The position numbers and the translations under genes were made by a program. The notes under the pieces were generated by a model, which did no database searches, was not told the DNA's origin, and worked only from the letters and a program-made list of their open reading frames with translations. DNA of 64,000 nt from Hyphomicrobium album (GTDB lineage: Bacteria; Pseudomonadota; Alphaproteobacteria; Rhizobiales; Hyphomicrobiaceae), in the NCBI RefSeq assembly GCF_009708035.1, contig NZ_WMBQ01000001.1, positions 1,612,001-1,676,000 of the forward strand. Direction: 5' to 3'. Positions within the stretch are counted from its first letter, which is position 1, and every line of letters begins with the position of its first letter. Shown here in pieces: positions 43,593 through 54,783 of this stretch.

Positions 43593-45186
43593 CCGCACGC
43601 GAGGTGATGCCGCTCGCGGCGGCACGCTTCTGGTCCGTCTCATGGGCAGCGAAATCGACGGCCCGTCCCTGGAACTGCTGCGCCCACATCACCTCGGAGA
43701 CCTGGTCGCCGGGGCGCAGGCGCATCGGCAGCACGATCTGCTTGTCGTCGAGCAGCGCGAGCGTGCGCTGCAGGTCGGGGTGCACGAGCTTCACCAGTGC
43801 CTTGTCGTCGGCAGAGGCGGATTCGGTCAGCAGCGGCGCGATCGGAAACGGCCGGTAGGCCAGCTCCTCGGGGTGGTCTTCGTCGAACTCGGGCGCCGGT
43901 GCCCAGCGGCCCTTGTTGTCGTTCGCCGGCTCGATCGGAGCGGCGTTGTCGACGTCGAGGGCCGCCACGCGCGCTGCCGTTGGTGCGGCCCGCGCTGCGG
44001 GTGCCTGAGCTGCGGATGCCTGCGCTGCGGATGCCTGCGCTGCGGGTGTCTGGGCAGGTGGCGCCGCTTGCGTCGTTGCGGTGCTCACCATCTCGTTGAG
44101 GCGCAGCCGATCGGCGTCGGAGCTAGGCGCCGGCGGGCGGCGCGGCGCCACGAGCGCGTCTGTCGGATCGAGCGAGGCGAGCGTCACCAGATGATCGAGA
44201 CGACCCCGGTCAACATCGGAGGGCGGCGGTACGGCGGGACGCGCAGCTAGCACCAGCCTCGGTGACGGAGCGATAAGTGGTTCGGTTTCGGATTGGCCGA
44301 CCTCGGCCATGGCGACGCGAACCGGCGGCGACGGACGCACCGCCTCGGCGGGTGTACCCCTCAGCACCGGCGCATCCGGGGCGACGCCGGTCTCGGCCAT
44401 GGCAATTTCGGTCTCGGACTTCTGATGATTGCGCAGCTCGAAGTAGGCGGCGACCTGCGTCGCCACATCCTTGTTGGCGCGCGCCTTGCGAACGTCGTCC
44501 CGGGTCAGCGAGCCGCCGTCGGCGGGGCTGTGCTTGGTGCGGCCGTCGGGGAACAGCAGTGCCAGCTCGCTGCGTGGCAGGCGCGGCCAGGCGCGGACGG
44601 GACCGGTGTCGACGTGCACGAACGGGATGCCGGAGGTCGGGTAGTAGCCGATGCCGCCGACCTCACGGATGGCGGCCGACCAGCGCAGCTGCTTCAGCGG
44701 AATATCGGGGAACGCCGCGTCGATTGCCTGCCCCGTCATGTGCTTGCTCTTCTTCGCCTGACCGCCGACGGTCTTGCGCAGCATTTCGTTCGTCGCCTCG
44801 GAGCGGTGGCCGCAGATGACGTGAATGGGCTCCTTGCTGCCCAGCTCCGTGTGCATTTCCCAGAGCAGGTCGATGGTGCGCGGATCCATCTCGACCGCTT
44901 TGTTCTGACGCCAATCGCGCATCAGCCAGTCGATCTTCTTCAGCGCCTCGCGATCGTACTTGCCATCACGCTTGTAGGTGATGGTCAGCGTCTCTTTGGT
45001 GTGGATGTGGAAGAACGAGATCGTGCGCGTCGAGCCGAAGGCGGCGACGACGTGGGGCGAGCCCGCGCTCATGCCCAAAATGGCAGCGGCCAGGCCGCCG
45101 AGGATAGCCTTCTTACGCAATACCAACGTGCCACCCCGTTCCTGACCAGTCGCGGTCCACCCTGCGCAAAAGCGGCTTACGGGCAT
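43573..45186 (-). CDS. DUF882 / M15A-type murein peptidase-like protein
   Basis: 537 residues. Signal peptide near KKAILGGLAAAILGMSAG; the ATG at 45186 gives a long n-region, and TTG 45126 would give a standard one. The catalytic DUF882 domain (about 50-210) has the zinc ligands of M15A peptidases: ICGHRSEATNEML, KHMTGQAIDAAF and PFVHVDTG. A long Pro/Ala-rich tail includes a 5-residue repeat (AAQAS). Likely acts on peptidoglycan in the periplasm, next to an L,D-transpeptidase gene on the same strand. Confidence 0.88.
   Translation of the reverse strand: MPVSRFCAGWTATGQERGGTLVLRKKAILGGLAAAILGMSAGSPHVVAAFGSTRTISFFHIHTKETLTITYKRDGKYDREALKKIDWLMRDWRQNKAVEMDPRTIDLLWEMHTELGSKEPIHVICGHRSEATNEMLRKTVGGQAKKSKHMTGQAIDAAFPDIPLKQLRWSAAIREVGGIGYYPTSGIPFVHVDTGPVRAWPRLPRSELALLFPDGRTKHSPADGGSLTRDDVRKARANKDVATQVAAYFELRNHQKSETEIAMAETGVAPDAPVLRGTPAEAVRPSPPVRVAMAEVGQSETEPLIAPSPRLVLAARPAVPPPSDVDRGRLDHLVTLASLDPTDALVAPRRPPAPSSDADRLRLNEMVSTATTQAAPPAQTPAAQASAAQASAAQAPAARAAPTAARVAALDVDNAAPIEPANDNKGRWAPAPEFDEDHPEELAYRPFPIAPLLTESASADDKALVKLVHPDLQRTLALLDDKQIVLPMRLRPGDQVSEVMWAQQFQGRAVDFAAHETDQKRAAASGITSRAVRTSAR
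43988..44047. repeat. 15-bp tandem repeat in the DUF882 gene
   Basis: Four consecutive units of the GCCTGCGCTGCGGAT type at 43988, 44003, 44018 and 44033; two middle units differ by a single base. In frame, encoding a repeated Ala/Gln/Ser linker. Such near-identical units can change number by slippage. Confidence 0.85.
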
Positions 45187-45358
45187 CCCGGTGTGCGACC
45201 GGCATTCACGTTCCCTAAGGGTTAATCCCCAACCATTAATGATCGGTAACCAACCTCCTAAGGGGGGAATGGGGGCGCAAGGCGGCTCTCAAAGGGCAAT
45301 ATCGGGGCAGGCTCCCCGTGCTTAAGCCGCTGTCGCGCTTAATGGAATTGGCGCAGTT

Positions 45359-47149
45359 TTAGAAACCGCCGAGCGCTTGGCTGATGAAATCGCCGACGCT
45401 GCCGAAGCCGCCGCTGTAGACCGGCTCCGGCGCGCGCACGGGTGCGAGGTGGTTCGGCCCCTTGGCGATCTGCGCCCACTGGCCGGAGAGCGCCTGGCTG
45501 ATGCGCCGCTCGTGCCCGTACACGTCGCGCGCGGTCTGCAGCGCGCCTTGCTCGTCGACCCAGGCGGTAAAGTAGGTGACGTGCACGCCGATCTTGCGGT
45601 CGATCGGCACCTCGTTGTTGGGCGGTCCATTGGCGATGAGGTCAGCGATCTTCGCCGCGTCCCAGCCCTTGTCCTCGTTGAGCAGGATCTCGGCCATGCG
45701 GCGCGGCTCGCGCACGCGCATGCAGCCGTGGCTAAACGGGCGGCTCGGCTGCTCGAACAGCTGACGGGCGTTCGTGTCGTGCATGTAGACGGTGTGCTTG
45801 TTTGGGAAGTTGAATTTCAGCTCGCCCAGCACGTTGCTGGCGCCCGGCGGTTGGTAGACGTCGTAGGTGCGGATATCGGTCGAGCCCCAGTCGACGCTCT
45901 CGGGATCGACGTCACGGCCGTTGCGCGACAGGCGCAAGCCCTGGCGGTGGAACGAAGTGCCGCCGCGCGCCAAGCTCGGATAGAGCTCGTTGACCTTGAT
46001 CGAGTTCGGCACGTTCCAGCGCGGCTGGAAGGCGATCGACTTCATCGTCTCGGAAAACACCGGCGTCTGCTTGTCGACAAGGCCGGTGATGACGCGCTCG
46101 GTGTGGATGACCGCGCCGCTCTTGACGATGCGTAGCGTGAACTCGGGGATATTGACGGTAACGTAGAGGTCGCCGCGGTCCTCCGGCATCCACCGCCACT
46201 CTTCCATGTTGGCGATCAGCTTCTCGGGGCCCAACTCTTCTACGTCGTTGAGCAACGCGCGCGTGGCGTTGCCGACGTAGCCGTCCGGCCGCGTGCCTTG
46301 CTCGGTCTGATAGGCGACAACGGCTGCTTTGAGCACGTCGTCATAGAGGTTGGGGTCGGCCCCATCGGCGAGCGCCACCTTGAGGCGCTGGCGCAGCAGC
46401 GGCACTTGCGGGTCGCTCTTGCCCGGTGCCAGCACCTTGCCCGGCGGCAGCATGACCACCTGCGCAGCCGCGGTGGCATTGCGCATCTCCAAGTATTTTT
46501 GGCGCAGCTTCTCGAACTCGGGGTGCTGCGGGTTTAGTCCGCGCAAATAGGCATCCGCCTCGCCGGCTGCGGCGATCTTCTCGATGACGTCCTTGGGTTC
46601 GAGCAGCTGCGGCTTGCGGTCGAGGTACGACGACAGCTGCGTCGCCGGATCGATGATACGACCGCCCCGCGCGTAGCGGGCGTACTTGAGCGCGGCGAGC
46701 GACAGCTCCAATTCGGCATTGGCGAGCGCGTCGGGTGACGGCGCATCACCGGCGGCAGCGACGATCACGGGCGGCGGGAAGTCGGTAGCGGCGAGACCCC
46801 AGTCGTCGGCCTTGCCGAACTCGGCGATGACCGCCGTCGCCTTGGCGTTAAATCCACTGGTCGTCACCCAGATCGGTGCGTAGATGCGCGCGGCGTAAAA
46901 TCCGACGAGCGCGGCGCGGTCTCGCGCCTGCCCCTCGTCGGCGCGCGCCTTCGCTGGCGCGGTGAGTTTCTGCTGGAGAGCGATGCCGAGAGGATCTTGC
47001 GGGGCGGGCGCGGGCGCGACTGCCGGAGCTACGGCGGGGAGCGGCTCGGCGGTGGCGACGCGGGGCGATTTCGCCTGCTGGGCTTCGCCCACAGCCACAA
47101 AAAGAAGGCTCGAGGCCATGCCCAGAGCCAACGGACGCCAACGCAACAT
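45359..47149 (-). CDS. L,D-transpeptidase (YkuD / LdtD type)
   Basis: Makes 3-3 cross-links in peptidoglycan. 596 residues from ATG 47149 (MLRWRPLALGMASSLLFVAV), with GGTGGAGG just before it; signal peptide to about GEA. Helical scaffold region, a peptidoglycan-binding domain (LLRQRLKVALADG to DGYVGNATRALLND, about 245-310), then YkuD domain starting LYVTVNIPEFTLRIV, with His in YMHDTNARQLFEQ and catalytic Cys in PFSHGCMRVREP. Domain order fits the large YcbB/LdtD group. Confidence 0.93.
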   Translation of the reverse strand: MLRWRPLALGMASSLLFVAVGEAQQAKSPRVATAEPLPAVAPAVAPAPAPQDPLGIALQQKLTAPAKARADEGQARDRAALVGFYAARIYAPIWVTTSGFNAKATAVIAEFGKADDWGLAATDFPPPVIVAAAGDAPSPDALANAELELSLAALKYARYARGGRIIDPATQLSSYLDRKPQLLEPKDVIEKIAAAGEADAYLRGLNPQHPEFEKLRQKYLEMRNATAAAQVVMLPPGKVLAPGKSDPQVPLLRQRLKVALADGADPNLYDDVLKAAVVAYQTEQGTRPDGYVGNATRALLNDVEELGPEKLIANMEEWRWMPEDRGDLYVTVNIPEFTLRIVKSGAVIHTERVITGLVDKQTPVFSETMKSIAFQPRWNVPNSIKVNELYPSLARGGTSFHRQGLRLSRNGRDVDPESVDWGSTDIRTYDVYQPPGASNVLGELKFNFPNKHTVYMHDTNARQLFEQPSRPFSHGCMRVREPRRMAEILLNEDKGWDAAKIADLIANGPPNNEVPIDRKIGVHVTYFTAWVDEQGALQTARDVYGHERRISQALSGQWAQIAKGPNHLAPVRAPEPVYSGGFGSVGDFISQALGGF

Positions 47150-47376
47150 CTTCGCCTCCACCTGTACCCGCGGGCACGCTACCCGAGCCGCGGTGCACTG
47201 GCCACTGGCGCGGATGGCCTGCGGCGCAAGGGCGCGAAGCTGCGCTATGACTGTTGCGCAATTGCGACGTCACGCGTTTGTCATCTTGGCATCCACCCGC
47301 AATTTCGTGGCTTTGCGGCGCGTGTGAGTAGCCCCGCGACTTTGATTCCGGCGAGTATCGACACGGGGGAGGCGGT

Positions 47377-47415
47377 AAAAAACGACAACGCCGCGCGACC
47401 CGAAGGCCGCGCGGC
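47377..47415 (-). terminator. Intrinsic terminator of the sigma-54 activator gene
   Basis: 8-bp stem GCCGCGCG (47390-47397) / CGCGCGGC (47408-47415) followed on the minus strand by GTTGTCGTTTTTT (T-run at 47382-47377). It ends the transcript of the sigma-54 regulator gene, 37 bases past its stop, and separates it from the L,D-transpeptidase gene. Nothing else is seen in the 302-base gap 47150-47451. Confidence 0.8.
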
Positions 47416-47451
47416 GCGTCTCACGAGCCGGGAGCTGCGCGCTTCCTAGGT

Positions 47452-48957
<1,506 letters not shown>

Positions 48958-49203
48958 GAGGGACTCGGACTCGAACCTGAACGGACTGCCCCGGTCGGAC
49001 CCCCCGAATTGCTTCAGGATTGGACACTCGGCCACCGGTAGCTCACTCAACCAAGTCAAGACTGCCCAACAAGGGTAAATAACCTGTTGCGAGAGAGCCC
49101 AGGTTGAGCCTTTTTTGGGCAGGCTGCGTCCCCTATGTCACGGAAGTGCCGCGGCGAGCGGCGCACCAACACGCCAAAAATCCCCGTTTTCCCGGAGCCA
49201 ATG

Positions 49204-51066
49204 ATGCGATCTGACGCCAGCGCCTTCGATTTGCCCCGCACCTTCAATGCGCCCGATGGCGCGGCAGCGAAGGCGGCGGACGCTCTCGGACCGATGCCCG
49301 AGTGGAACCTGGCGGACCTCTACCCCTCGCCGACGGCGCCGGAGATCGCGCGCGACCTTGGACGGGCCGCGGACGAGGCGCGGCGCTTGAAGGAATCCTA
49401 TTACGGCAAGCTGGCGTCGCTCGCCGCTGACGGCGGCGTGCTCGCGCTCGCCATCGAGGAATTCGAGCACTTCGTCGAGCTGACGGGACGGCTCGGCTCG
49501 TTCGCCGGGCTCTACTACGCCGGCAACCAGGCTGATCCGGAGCGCGCCAAGTTCTACGGCGACATCGCCGAGAAGCTCACCGCGATCGCGGCCGACATCA
49601 TTTTCTTCGAGCTCGAGCTCAACCAGATCGACGACGCGACGATGGACAAGGCGCTGCAGAACGCGCGCCTTGCCCGTTACAAGCCGTGGATCGCCAACAT
49701 CCGCAAGGAAAAGCCGTATCAGCTCGAGGAGAAGCTAGAGCGGCTGTTCCACGAGAAGGGGCAGACGTCGAGCGGGGCGTGGAACCGGCTGTTCAACGAG
49801 ACGATCGCGGCGCTGCGGTTCCCCGTTGCCGGCGAGCCCGAGCCGCTCGCGCTGGAGATGACCCTCAACCTGTTGTCGAGCCCCGACGAGAAGAAGCGCC
49901 AAGCCGGCTCGGAAGCGCTCGCCAAGGTGTTCAAGGACAACGTCCGGCTCTTCACGCTGATCACCAACACGCTGGCGAAGGACAAGGAAATCTCCGACCG
50001 CTGGCGCGGCTTCAAGGATGTCGCGGACGCGCGCCATCTCGCCAACCAGGTCGAGCCGGAGGTCGTCGATGCGCTGGTTGCCAGCGTGCGCGCCGCCTAT
50101 CCGCGCCTTTCGCATCGCTACTACACGATGAAGGCGAAGTGGCTCGGCAAGGAGCGCCTGTCGCACTGGGATCGCAACGCGCCGCTACCCGAGCGCCCCG
50201 AGCGCGCCTTCGCGTGGGAGGAGGCGCAGCGGCTGGTGCTCGGCGCCTATAACGACTTCGCGCCGCAGATGGCGGACGTCGCCCGCGAGTTCTTCGACAA
50301 GCAGTGGATCGATGCGCCGGCGCGACCCGGCAAAGCACCGGGTGCGTTCGCTGCGGCGACGGTGCCGTCGGTGCACCCGTACGTGCTGTTGAATTATCTC
50401 GGCAAGCCGCGGGACGTGATGACGCTTGCGCACGAGCTCGGGCACGGCGTGCATCAGATGCTGGCGCGTCCGCAGGGCGCGCTGCTCGCCTCGACACCAT
50501 TGACCCTGGCGGAGACGGCGTCGGTGTTCGGCGAGATGCTCACCTTCAAGGCGCTGCTCAAGGAGACCAAGGACGCGCGCGAGCGCAAGGCGCTGATCGC
50601 CGGCAAGGTCGAGGATATGCTCAACACGGTGGTCCGGCAGATCGCGTTCTACACGTTCGAGCGCAAGCTTCATGAGGCGCGCCGGCAGGGTGAGCTGACG
50701 CCGGACCAACTCGGCGCCATCTGGCTGGAGACGCAGACGGAGAGCCTCGGTCCGGCGATCGAGTTCAAGCCCGGCTACGAGGTCTTCTGGGCGTACGTGC
50801 CGCACTTCGTGCACTCGCCGTTCTACGTCTATGCGTACGCATTCGGCGACTGCCTCGTGAACTCGCTCTACGGTCTTTACGAGGAGGCGCACCCGGGCTT
50901 CGTCAACAAGTACTTCGATATGCTCAAAGCCGGCGGGTCCAAGCATCACTCCGAGTTGCTGGCGCCATTCGGGCTCGATGCGTCGAAGCCCGAGTTCTGG
51001 AACAAGGGCCTGAAAGTCATCGAGGGCATGATAGACGAGCTGGCCGCGGCTGATGCCGCCGGCTGA
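49204..51066 (+). CDS. pepF: M3 family oligoendopeptidase
   Basis: 620 residues from ATG 49204; a second ATG lies one codon earlier, and GGAG is six bases before the later one. Zinc site TLAHELGHGVHQML with the downstream Glu in TLAETASVFGEMLTF. N-terminal PEWNLADLYPSPTAPEI is typical of the PepF/M3B group. Cytosolic, degrades short peptides. Diverges from the sigma-54 regulator across about 245 bases. Confidence 0.93.
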   Translation: MRSDASAFDLPRTFNAPDGAAAKAADALGPMPEWNLADLYPSPTAPEIARDLGRAADEARRLKESYYGKLASLAADGGVLALAIEEFEHFVELTGRLGSFAGLYYAGNQADPERAKFYGDIAEKLTAIAADIIFFELELNQIDDATMDKALQNARLARYKPWIANIRKEKPYQLEEKLERLFHEKGQTSSGAWNRLFNETIAALRFPVAGEPEPLALEMTLNLLSSPDEKKRQAGSEALAKVFKDNVRLFTLITNTLAKDKEISDRWRGFKDVADARHLANQVEPEVVDALVASVRAAYPRLSHRYYTMKAKWLGKERLSHWDRNAPLPERPERAFAWEEAQRLVLGAYNDFAPQMADVAREFFDKQWIDAPARPGKAPGAFAAATVPSVHPYVLLNYLGKPRDVMTLAHELGHGVHQMLARPQGALLASTPLTLAETASVFGEMLTFKALLKETKDARERKALIAGKVEDMLNTVVRQIAFYTFERKLHEARRQGELTPDQLGAIWLETQTESLGPAIEFKPGYEVFWAYVPHFVHSPFYVYAYAFGDCLVNSLYGLYEEAHPGFVNKYFDMLKAGGSKHHSELLAPFGLDASKPEFWNKGLKVIEGMIDELAAADAAG

Positions 51067-51283
51067 TCGGAGGCGGCCGGTTACCTGTCCAGCGGCGAAT
51101 TTTGCGCAGAGCAACATTGTTGCAGCACGCGGGGCGAGCTTTGCTCCAACTTCAGAATCTAGCGCTATTGTCAAGGCTATGAAGCGTTGACCCGAGCGAA
51201 TAAGGGTTTCCCTTAGCGCGCATTAGGGGCTAGAAGCGCCGGCCAATTGCTGCGCTGCAGCCAGCCATACGTGGAGTGCCGAA

Positions 51284-53197
51284 GTGGCACAATCGCAGTT
51301 GGTGACGAAGGGCGCCGAACCGGCTTCCACCGACCCCGTGCATGGCGAGAAGTATTGGGCGCTCGTCATCGGGTCGATTGGGGTCGTTTACGGCGACATC
51401 GGCACCAGCCCTCTCTACGCCTTCAAGGAAGCCATCCACGCCGCGAAGGCCACGAGCTTCGCCGGCCGCGAAGCCGTGTTCGGCGTGCTGTCGCTGATCA
51501 CTTGGGCGCTGCTGCTGATCGTGACCCTGAAGTACGTCTTCATCCTGCTGCGCGCCGACAACCGCGGGGAGGGCGGCATCTTCGCTCTCATGGCTTTGAG
51601 CCAGTCCGTCGCCAAGCGGAGTGCCCCCGTCATCATGGGTCTCGGCATCGCGGGCGCGGCGTTCTTCTACGGCGACGCCGTCATCACCCCGGCAATATCG
51701 GTTCTATCGGCGGTAGAGGGCCTGCATCTCGTCTCACCCGCCTTCGACCACTGGGTGCTACCGCTTACAGTCGTCATCCTCATCGGACTTTTCATCGTCC
51801 AGTCGCGCGGCACCGCGCAAGTCGCCGCGTTCTTCGGCCCGATCACCGTAGTGTGGTTCATCGCCCTGTTCATCGGCGGTTTCATCCACGTCGTGGCCAA
51901 CCCTGATGTGCTGGTCGCGCTGAACCCGCTCTATGGTGTGAAGTTTATCCTGAAGCATGGGGTCGTCGGCCTCACCGTGCTTGGCCTAGTGTTCCTCGCC
52001 GTCACCGGCGCCGAAGCGCTCTATGCCGATTTGGGCCACTTCGGCCGCAAGCCGATCCAGACGGCGTGGCTGTATTTCGTGCTGCCGGCGTTGATGATGA
52101 ACTACTTCGGCCAGGGCGCGCTCGTGCTCTCGAACCCGGCGGCCCTGTCGAGTCCGTTCTACCTGCTCTATCCGGAGTGGGCGCTCGTGCCGATGGTGAT
52201 CCTCGCCACCGCGGCTACGATCATTGCCAGTCAGGCGGTGATCACTGGCGCGTTCTCGCTGACCCGGCAGGCGATCCAGCTGGGGCTGCTGCCGCGCCTC
52301 GGTATCACGCATACGTCGGAGTCGATGGCCGGGCAAATCTACATGCCGCGCGTGAACTGGCTGCTGCTCATTGCCGTGCTGTTCATGGTGCTGCTGTTCA
52401 AAAATTCGAGTGCGCTTGCGGCGGCCTACGGCGTCGCCGTCACCGCCGAGATGGTGATCACCTCGCTGATTGCGTTCTTCCTCATCTGGCGTCTGTGGGG
52501 CTGGAGCGTATGGCAGACGGCGCTGCTGATCGTGCCGCTGCTGTTCATCGAGCAGGCGTTCTTCGCGGCCAACATGCTGAAGATCTTCGAGGGCGCCTGG
52601 GTGCCGCTGCTGATGGCGGCCTGCGTCGGCCTCGTCATGGTGACGTGGGTGCGCGGCGCCCGCCTGCTGGCCAAGCAGACGCGCAAGAACGAGGCGGACC
52701 TCGACTGGCTGTTGCGCAAGCTGGAAGCCAAGCCCCCGCACCGCGTGCCGGGGACCGCCGTGTTCTTCACGGCCGATCCGACCGCCGCACCCACCGCGCT
52801 GATGCACAACCTGAAACACAACCGCATCCTGCACGAGCGCAACATCATCCTCTCCATCAAGACCGAGGATATTCCGCGTGTGCCGCGCTATGAGCGCGTC
52901 ACGGTCGATCGCGTCACCGACACCTTCATCCGCGTCGTCGCCCGCTATGGCTTCATGGAAACGCCGAGCGTGCCGAAGATCCTCGACGTCTGCCGACGCA
53001 AAGACCTCAACATCGACATGAGCGCGACCTCGTTCTTCCTGTCGCGCCGCAACCTGAAGCCGACGCCGAAATCCGAGATGCCCGCGTGGCAGGACCGGCT
53101 GTTCGTGGCGCTCGCCCGCAGCGCCCAGGACGCGACGACCTACTTCCAGATCCCGACCGACCGCGTCGTCGAGGTCGGGACGCAGGTTGCGGTCTGA
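51284..53197 (+). CDS. kup: Kup potassium uptake permease
   Basis: 637 residues from GTG 51284, with GGAG seven bases before. KUP signature [16 protein letters not shown]; about twelve membrane helices, for example [17 protein letters not shown] and [15 protein letters not shown], and [19 protein letters not shown]. The cytosolic C-terminus (from about 490) includes [12 protein letters not shown] and [13 protein letters not shown]. Proton-coupled K+ import independent of ATP. The preceding 217 bases contain no gene. Confidence 0.96.
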   Translation: MAQSQLVTKGAEPASTDPVHGEKYWALVIGSIGVVYGDIGTSPLYAFKEAIHAAKATSFAGREAVFGVLSLITWALLLIVTLKYVFILLRADNRGEGGIFALMALSQSVAKRSAPVIMGLGIAGAAFFYGDAVITPAISVLSAVEGLHLVSPAFDHWVLPLTVVILIGLFIVQSRGTAQVAAFFGPITVVWFIALFIGGFIHVVANPDVLVALNPLYGVKFILKHGVVGLTVLGLVFLAVTGAEALYADLGHFGRKPIQTAWLYFVLPALMMNYFGQGALVLSNPAALSSPFYLLYPEWALVPMVILATAATIIASQAVITGAFSLTRQAIQLGLLPRLGITHTSESMAGQIYMPRVNWLLLIAVLFMVLLFKNSSALAAAYGVAVTAEMVITSLIAFFLIWRLWGWSVWQTALLIVPLLFIEQAFFAANMLKIFEGAWVPLLMAACVGLVMVTWVRGARLLAKQTRKNEADLDWLLRKLEAKPPHRVPGTAVFFTADPTAAPTALMHNLKHNRILHERNIILSIKTEDIPRVPRYERVTVDRVTDTFIRVVARYGFMETPSVPKILDVCRRKDLNIDMSATSFFLSRRNLKPTPKSEMPAWQDRLFVALARSAQDATTYFQIPTDRVVEVGTQVAV

Positions 53198-53251
53198 CGC
53201 ACGCCGGCAAGACTTGCCGCCGCGACGCGGCATGCCGATATCCCGTTCACC

Positions 53252-54610
53252 ATGGCCAATGAAGAGAACCGCTTCTCGGCGCGCGCCGCGCGCTACGTGA
53301 AGGTCGGCGCCAACGTGGGTGGCATTGCCGCGCGCATGGCCGGTGAGCGCCTGTTCGGCGTCGAGCATGATCGCGCCCGCGGTGCCACCGAGCTTGCCGC
53401 CGCGCTCGGCTCCCTCAAAGGCCCGCTGATGAAGGTGGCGCAGCTCCTTTCCACCATCCCCGAGGCGCTGCCTGCCGACTACGCGCGCGAGCTGGCGCAA
53501 TTGCAGTCGGCGGCTCCGCCGATGGGACCGGCGTTCGCCAAGCGCCGCATGCAGGCGGAGCTCGGACCCGATTGGGCGAGGCGCTTTGCGGCCTTCGACC
53601 TCAATGCAGCCGCGTCGGCTTCACTCGGGCAGGTGCATCGCGCCACGGCGCACGACGGTCGCGCCCTGGCGATCAAGCTCCAGTACCCGGACATGCCATC
53701 GGCGGTCGAGGCCGACCTAGTGCAGCTGCGCGCCATCTTCGCCATCCACGCCCGCATGAACCCGGCGGTGGAGACGGGCGAGATTTTGAAGGAAATTTCG
53801 GCGCGGCTGCGCGAGGAGCTCGATTACGAGCTGGAGGCGCGTCACACGCGCCTGTACGCCGGCATCTTCGCCGACGAAAAGCGCATCCGCGTGCCAGACG
53901 TGCTGCCCGAGCTGTCGACCAAGCGGCTACTGACCATGACGTGGCTCGATGGCCGCAAGCTGCTCGACTACAAACCCTCGCCGCTGGAGGACCGGAACAC
54001 CATCGCCCAGGCGATGTTCCGCGCCTGGTGGTTCCCTTTCAGTCACTACGGCGTCATCCACGGCGACCCGCACCTCGGCAATTACACGATCATCGAGGAA
54101 GGCGGGCGCCCGGCCGGCATCAACCTCTTGGACTACGGCTGCATCCGCAGCTTCCCGGTGCCGTTCGTGCAGGGTGTCATCGATCTTTACCGCGGGCTCT
54201 TCGCCGGCAACCGCGACCTGATCGTGCATGCCTACGAGACATGGGGGTTCGGCGGGCTGTCGACCGAGCTGATCGACGCGCTCAGCATCTGGGCGCGCTT
54301 CATCTATGGGCCGTTGCTCGACGATCGGGAGCGGACAATCGCCGAAGACACGACACCGGGCGAGTACGGCCGGCGCGAAGCTTTCACCGTGCATCGCATC
54401 CTGCGCGAGAAGGGCCCGGTGAAGGTGCCACGCGAGTTCGTATTCATGGACCGCGCGGCGATCGGACTGGGCGGCGTGTTCCTGCACCTTGGCGCGCGGC
54501 AGAACTGGTACCGGCTGTTCAACGAGACGATCGAAGGCTTCGATCTGGCGACCGTCGCCGAGCGCCAGCGCGAGGCCTTCACCGCAGCCGGCGTGCCACT
54601 TCCTACGTAG
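53252..54610 (+). CDS. ABC1/UbiB (AarF) kinase-like protein
   Basis: 452 residues. Atypical-kinase features: KVAQ (canonical KxGQ with Ala), the Ala-rich loop AAASASLGQVHRA, ALAIKLQYP with the Lys, ELDYELEARHTRLYAG, HGDPHLGNY with catalytic Asp/Asn, and DYGCIRS in the metal loop position. Members influence ubiquinone synthesis or lipid homeostasis. No C-terminal membrane helices are seen, unlike classical UbiB, so it is probably a cytosolic relative. It follows kup by 54 bases. Confidence 0.88.
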   Translation: MANEENRFSARAARYVKVGANVGGIAARMAGERLFGVEHDRARGATELAAALGSLKGPLMKVAQLLSTIPEALPADYARELAQLQSAAPPMGPAFAKRRMQAELGPDWARRFAAFDLNAAASASLGQVHRATAHDGRALAIKLQYPDMPSAVEADLVQLRAIFAIHARMNPAVETGEILKEISARLREELDYELEARHTRLYAGIFADEKRIRVPDVLPELSTKRLLTMTWLDGRKLLDYKPSPLEDRNTIAQAMFRAWWFPFSHYGVIHGDPHLGNYTIIEEGGRPAGINLLDYGCIRSFPVPFVQGVIDLYRGLFAGNRDLIVHAYETWGFGGLSTELIDALSIWARFIYGPLLDDRERTIAEDTTPGEYGRREAFTVHRILREKGPVKVPREFVFMDRAAIGLGGVFLHLGARQNWYRLFNETIEGFDLATVAERQREAFTAAGVPLPT

Positions 54611-54783
54611 TGGGCGACCAGGTGATCGTGGGCTTTCTGCGGAGCCCCAAGCATCAGTATCCCTTCGGCCGCAGGGACGAACCGGCCTCGGATCCGCTGT
54701 CGCGGGCCGGGGCCTCTTTCATTCCACCGTACCCTGAAAACCGTTATGCTGACTTACGTCCAAACCCACCTGGGAGAAACGTC

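Noticed and set aside
43450-44250. Long plus-strand frame opposite the DUF882 gene
   Set aside because: It is the high-GC complement of the peptidase gene, with no family-like sequence and Arg/Cys-rich repeats from the minisatellite.
45106-45150. TGGCACG followed by TTGC on the minus strand, resembling a sigma-54 promoter near the DUF882 gene start
   Set aside because: The GG and GC elements are 12 rather than 10 bases apart and the site lies inside the probable coding sequence.
45200-45240. TTAA pairs that could be CtrA boxes
   Set aside because: The spacing is ten bases instead of seven, and AT-rich tetramers occur by chance.
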